This document shows, one piece after another, positions 7,301-9,833 of a stretch of DNA of 9,833 nt. Below the pieces are notes generated by a model. It did no database searches. It saw nothing but the letters and a program-made list of their open reading frames with translations, and was not told the origin of the DNA. The translations under genes and the position numbers were made by a program. The stretch is taken from the NCBI GenBank assembly GCA_023427845.1, contig JAEYZX010000195.1:1-9833 (forward strand), written 5' to 3'. The DNA comes from Bacteroidota bacterium. GTDB lineage: Bacteria; Bacteroidota; Bacteroidia; Flavobacteriales; Flavobacteriaceae. The number at the start of each line of letters is the position of its first letter. The stretch's first letter is position 1.

Positions 7301-9833
7301 CGGAGTCACCTTAAGCGGGATCTCAACCTGGTAGAAGTTATCCGTGAAATCATTACCAAATCGGATAAACGCAATCATCTGGTTGTCTTCGAGTCCACCC
7401 GGGCAATCGGATGCCAGTTTTTCGGCGTGAAGAAACATTTTCAATTTCTTGAACTGGCGCATGTCAACGCTCACGTTTTTGAATACCGCACGTGAATCGC
7501 CCAATGATTCGGCCGTGTTTACACCTTCATCAAGTCCGGCGCCGGAAACGCGCAACGACAGCGATTGTTCGTTTTGGTTGATGATGGAATTATTTTGCAC
7601 AAGTTGTTCACGTTCTACTCCCGGTGGTGAAACATATTCAACAGGGCAGCGGTCACCGTTTTCCTGAATGTTCACTGCCAGGACATCAAATTCGGTATTG
7701 TCATCATCCGGATTCGTATCGTCCTGATCAAGGGTTCTCGTATATCGTCGCCATTCGCCACGAACAAGGTCAAGCGAACCGAATCGGACTGTGATATCGT
7801 CACTGAATCCGGTCATGAAAATCCTCATGAACTGTATGGTCCTAAAATCGGATATACCGCCGACTTTACTTTCGAACTGCGCAACCGGTATTTTGAATTG
7901 AATCCATCGTGCCGTGGTTGGCAAAGCGCCATCCGGTAAATTCACCGCCGGTACATTATCACGTATATCGGTAACATACTTATCGGTAATCTGCATGTTA
8001 GGACGAAGGTCGATGCTATATTCATAATATGCATTGATTGTGTTCATCGTGTTGTCACGGTTAATATCCTCAACATCGGGAACAGCAGACGAACCACGGT
8101 TTGTATCGCCAACCTCTACAGGCGAATTGCCTTCGAGTCCGTTATAGTTTCTATATCGCTCAACGACTGAACCATTGGCACTCAGATAGTACTGATAATT
8201 ATCGCCGGAAGGATCGGGTTGCCCGGCAAACGTCGGAAACTGTGCCGCTTCTTCAGCATCGTTAAGTCCGTCCAGTCCGATATCCTGATTGGCCCGATTG
8301 GACTCGTTTGTATCAAAGGCGTAAATCAGCGATTGCGAGGACGGAACCTTACCCCATATTGTTGTTGTCGTTATTTGATTTGGCCCCAGCCCATTTTCAA
8401 ATTGTTTTCGTCCGTCCCTTAAAACATCCTCTGAAATCGATCCCAGGTTAAAATAAATTTTTCCCGTGTTCGAAGGAGCTGGCGCATCCGGATTTGTCGA
8501 ATCGACATAAGGATCCAAAACCCAGAACTGAATATATTCGACGTTACCCTGTTCAAAGTTGGTCGAATTCAATGATCGCATTATTCCCCCGAAATTTTCG
8601 GTTGGATTTGGCAATTCATTTGTTGCGGCGGCCGCGGGATTGTAATTATACGGACCACGTTCAGACGGATAGTAGGAAAGATCAAGCGTATTGATCACCT
8701 GTTGCTGGCCAACTGCAATATCGGTTGCAGGATAAAGTTCTTCGCTGTATATTCTTCTGGTAGAGTTATAGGCGATGTCCTGAACCGAAATCCCGCCGGG
8801 ACGTTGCGCATAAAAAATCGGGTCGATGCTGTACCACGATAATTTGGCACGTTTGAAATTATAGCTCAAATCTACTGCATCTCCATCAAAGTCGACGTTG
8901 TTTTCCGGCGCATCGGGATGAATCGAGTTCTCCGGTGTTGAAGACAGGCTCCATGACAGAGGCGCACGCATATCGATATTTGTTTGCGAACCTTCAAAGT
9001 CATCAACATAAATGGTCGATTCGCCGTTGAACTGATCGGCTTTTGGAGTGTCGGGTTTCAAAAAGGCAACTTCACCCCGAATCGAAATATTGGACGGAAC
9101 ATCGGTGTCGATGTTTGGAAGCTTATTTACGAGACGTGTCAGGAACGGAACCTCTGTCGCAAAATTCGAATTGAATCCAAAAATTGTATTGTTGACCGAT
9201 TCCTGTCCGTAATTTGATTTCGCGGTAAAAGGACGTTCGGTCATTTTGAGGAATGTCGCGCCAACAAGGAAATTGTCGGATATTTTGTGTTCGACGTTGA
9301 CTCCCATGAATCTTCTGGTTTGTTGTCCGAAAACGGAATTATTCTCGACCGAAACCTCCACCGGCGTGTTCGCCAACGACGGATCCAAAATCTGTACGCG
9401 TCCCAATTGGTAATTCACACTATAATCAACGCCTTCCAAAAGCACACGTCCTCCGGCAGTAACCACGACCGAACCTTGCGGAACATTGAATGCACCAATC
9501 GGAATCCCGTCGCCGCCTGTCGATTTGAACCGGCCCTTTAGCTGGAATTTATTTTTTTCGCTTTCCTGCAATGCCCCTGCCTGCGTCTGCTCGTACATGT
9601 TGCGGAACACATACTTCTCCTGGTTCGGATTGTAGAATCCGCCGTCGTAATCTTCAGCTGGCGACAATCGCAATTTTTCAAATAGCGTCTTACCGAATGG
9701 TTCCACACGTGTAAAAATGATGCGGCCATTTTGTGTATCGACGGTAATTCCCGGAAGAAAATCGAAGAAACCGTCTCCACCTTGCTGGGGGTCATTATTA
9801 TAATTGAGCCTGTCCAGGTCGAATACTTTCAAG
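4301..9833 (-). CDS. sprA: SprA, type IX secretion system outer-membrane translocon (C-terminal part)
   Basis: SprA (Sov in Porphyromonas) is the giant outer-membrane barrel through which T9SS substrates leave the cell; in F. johnsoniae it is needed for gliding and for secretion of SprB. The published structure is a 36-stranded barrel in one chain with PorV and a plug protein. 1,843 residues are visible in an unbroken frame; full proteins are about 2,400, so about 500-600 N-terminal residues lie beyond the right edge. The first codon seen is an internal Leu, not a start. Numbering from it: YVDDFEGSQTNID near 274-286; an acidic possibly Ca-binding stretch around GLDGLNDAEE (~515); another acidic run DQDDTNPDDDNTEFD at 702-716; the only four cysteines at 729, 810, 847 and 851; RGEVWFNELRLAEMDNKGGM in the middle; a Pro/Ala-rich stretch at 1354-1383; then barrel strands rich in Tyr, Asn and Phe to the end, AGFTLRYNFGN. 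Identification is by recognisable SprA sequence, length and neighbours. Confidence 0.95.
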   Translation of the reverse strand, partial: LKVFDLDRLNYNNDPQQGGDGFFDFLPGITVDTQNGRIIFTRVEPFGKTLFEKLRLSPAEDYDGGFYNPNQEKYVFRNMYEQTQAGALQESEKNKFQLKGRFKSTGGDGIPIGAFNVPQGSVVVTAGGRVLLEGVDYSVNYQLGRVQILDPSLANTPVEVSVENNSVFGQQTRRFMGVNVEHKISDNFLVGATFLKMTERPFTAKSNYGQESVNNTIFGFNSNFATEVPFLTRLVNKLPNIDTDVPSNISIRGEVAFLKPDTPKADQFNGESTIYVDDFEGSQTNIDMRAPLSWSLSSTPENSIHPDAPENNVDFDGDAVDLSYNFKRAKLSWYSIDPIFYAQRPGGISVQDIAYNSTRRIYSEELYPATDIAVGQQQVINTLDLSYYPSERGPYNYNPAAAATNELPNPTENFGGIMRSLNSTNFEQGNVEYIQFWVLDPYVDSTNPDAPAPSNTGKIYFNLGSISEDVLRDGRKQFENGLGPNQITTTTIWGKVPSSQSLIYAFDTNESNRANQDIGLDGLNDAEEAAQFPTFAGQPDPSGDNYQYYLSANGSVVERYRNYNGLEGNSPVEVGDTNRGSSAVPDVEDINRDNTMNTINAYYEYSIDLRPNMQITDKYVTDIRDNVPAVNLPDGALPTTARWIQFKIPVAQFESKVGGISDFRTIQFMRIFMTGFSDDITVRFGSLDLVRGEWRRYTRTLDQDDTNPDDDNTEFDVLAVNIQENGDRCPVEYVSPPGVEREQLVQNNSIINQNEQSLSLRVSGAGLDEGVNTAESLGDSRAVFKNVSVDMRQFKKLKMFLHAEKLASDCPGGLEDNQMIAFIRFGNDFTDNFYQVEIPLKVTPSTCMGDCSKTPEEVWPAENEIDLALSLLTDLKIMAMRDDPELMEDSNGIRYINEGQLNSALAGRPNELRLGIKGNPNFGLVRTLMLGLKNNTRNPRIPEGITMTPQAVRGEVWFNELRLAEMDNKGGMAAVVNIDSNIADFATISATGRMSTIGFGALEEGPNERSREDIQQYNVVTNLNLGQLLPKKWGINLPFNYAVGEETITPEYDPYNQDIRLDQLLDNTEDAAERENIERRAIDYTKRTSINFIGVRKERAPEQKQRIYDPENLTLSYSYNEVNRHNFEIENFIDQQVNTTVDYAYTFQPKVVEPFKSTKFMKKSSYWKLLSDFNFNYLPSNINFNTNIIRQYNRQQFRQIDIEGIAIDPLYRRNFLFNYQYGFNYNLTKALKINYTASSSNIVRNYMDENNVPDNTVTIWDDYFDPGDANQHMQQIVVNYDLPINKIPALAFVKSTYSYTGDYSWQRASLALTEVEHTDGLTYDLGNTIQNASSHRLNTALNMETFYKYIGLAKKPRQAPRPAAAPRPGQTVTNTNVPAAAAGNVWLDGLRGVLTSVKNIQINYTQTEGTVLPGYLPGVGFFGTSKPTLGFTLGAQADVRHEAARRGWLTLYPEFNQNFTQVTNKTLDITANMDLFPDFKIDLNANRTYANNYSEQYDVDLTDIDNPYQSLSPYNFGNFSISTVMLKSAFKASDEVSSSAFDEFRFNRIVIADRLAIQHYGGTGFARDADGFPVGFSKNSQAVLLPSFLAAYTGLVSNETGDRASKISLSPFRDFPIPNWTIKYSGLMRYKFFKDKFKRFSLQHNYRASYTINSFRSNLDYSENPGGLDAGGNFLNKTVISNVNLVEQFNPLIRVDFELKNSFKFLAEMKKDRALSMSFDNNLLTEVSGLEYIVGLGYRFKDVIFSSRLADTPSGVIRSDINVKVDLSYRDNETIVRYLDYDNNQLAGGQNIWSAKLTADYSFSKNLTAIFYYDHSFSQAVISTSFPMTNIRAGFTLRYNFGN
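5684..5773 (-). other. Pro/Ala-rich low-complexity segment inside sprA
   Basis: Thirty codons encode a KKPRQAPRPAAAPRPGQ stretch followed by TVTNTNVPAAAAG. The frame is intact, so it is translated. It has no aromatic or alternating pattern, unlike the beta-strand sequence on both sides, and is best read as a flexible, basic and proline-rich loop between two barrel strands. Side of the membrane cannot be told from sequence alone. Confidence 0.6.

Noticed and set aside
6792..7334. 180-codon open frame on the plus strand rich in Ser, Pro and Ile
   Set aside because: Antisense to a conserved stretch of sprA; composition is typical of a reverse-strand shadow, not a protein family I know.
9830..9832. 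Apparent sprA start at the right edge
   Set aside because: The codon is TTG read as an internal Leu; the protein is already well inside SprA sequence there and the gene continues beyond the window.
1..9833. Mobile elements, CRISPR arrays, tRNA or rRNA genes, or a defence or biosynthetic system
   Set aside because: No transposase, terminal repeats, regular direct repeats or RNA gene signatures seen; nearly all sequence is accounted for by six minus-strand genes of a core flavobacterial locus.

Overview
The window looks like chromosomal DNA from a member of the Bacteroidota, most likely class Flavobacteriia. Three things point there: a very large SprA-type protein (type IX secretion and gliding), a RemB-like outer-membrane protein, and promoter elements of the Bacteroidota type (TAnnTTTG). 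Base composition is moderate, by eye in the mid-40s % GC, which is higher than many Flavobacterium. I do not assign a genus.

All six recognisable genes lie on the minus strand, so the reading order runs from right to left. From 9833 down to 4301 is the C-terminal three-quarters or so of sprA, the outer-membrane translocon of the type IX secretion system (T9SS). Its start lies beyond the right edge. A 76-nt gap holds a promoter for gcvH (glycine cleavage H protein), whose end overlaps a small VanZ-like membrane protein gene. An intrinsic terminator then sits directly in front of deoC (deoxyribose-phosphate aldolase). deoC is joined by a TAATG stop/start overlap to a remB-like gene encoding an exported protein with an N-terminal TonB-C-like domain and a beta-barrel-like remainder. 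After a 153-nt gap with an inverted repeat and a strong promoter comes the 5' third or more of ctaB (heme O synthase), cut by the left edge.

Functionally, sprA and the remB-like gene belong to the secretion and gliding machinery. gcvH, deoC and ctaB are housekeeping metabolic genes (one-carbon metabolism, deoxynucleoside catabolism, heme O for terminal oxidases). The order sprA-gcvH-vanZ-like-...-remB-ctaB resembles what I recall from flavobacterial genomes, so this is mostly a conserved core locus rather than a mobile island. I saw no IS element, CRISPR, phage gene, tRNA or rRNA. No clearly new system is evident. The most interesting points are the domain make-up of the RemB-like protein, the terminator abutting the deoC start, and lineage-variable features of SprA.
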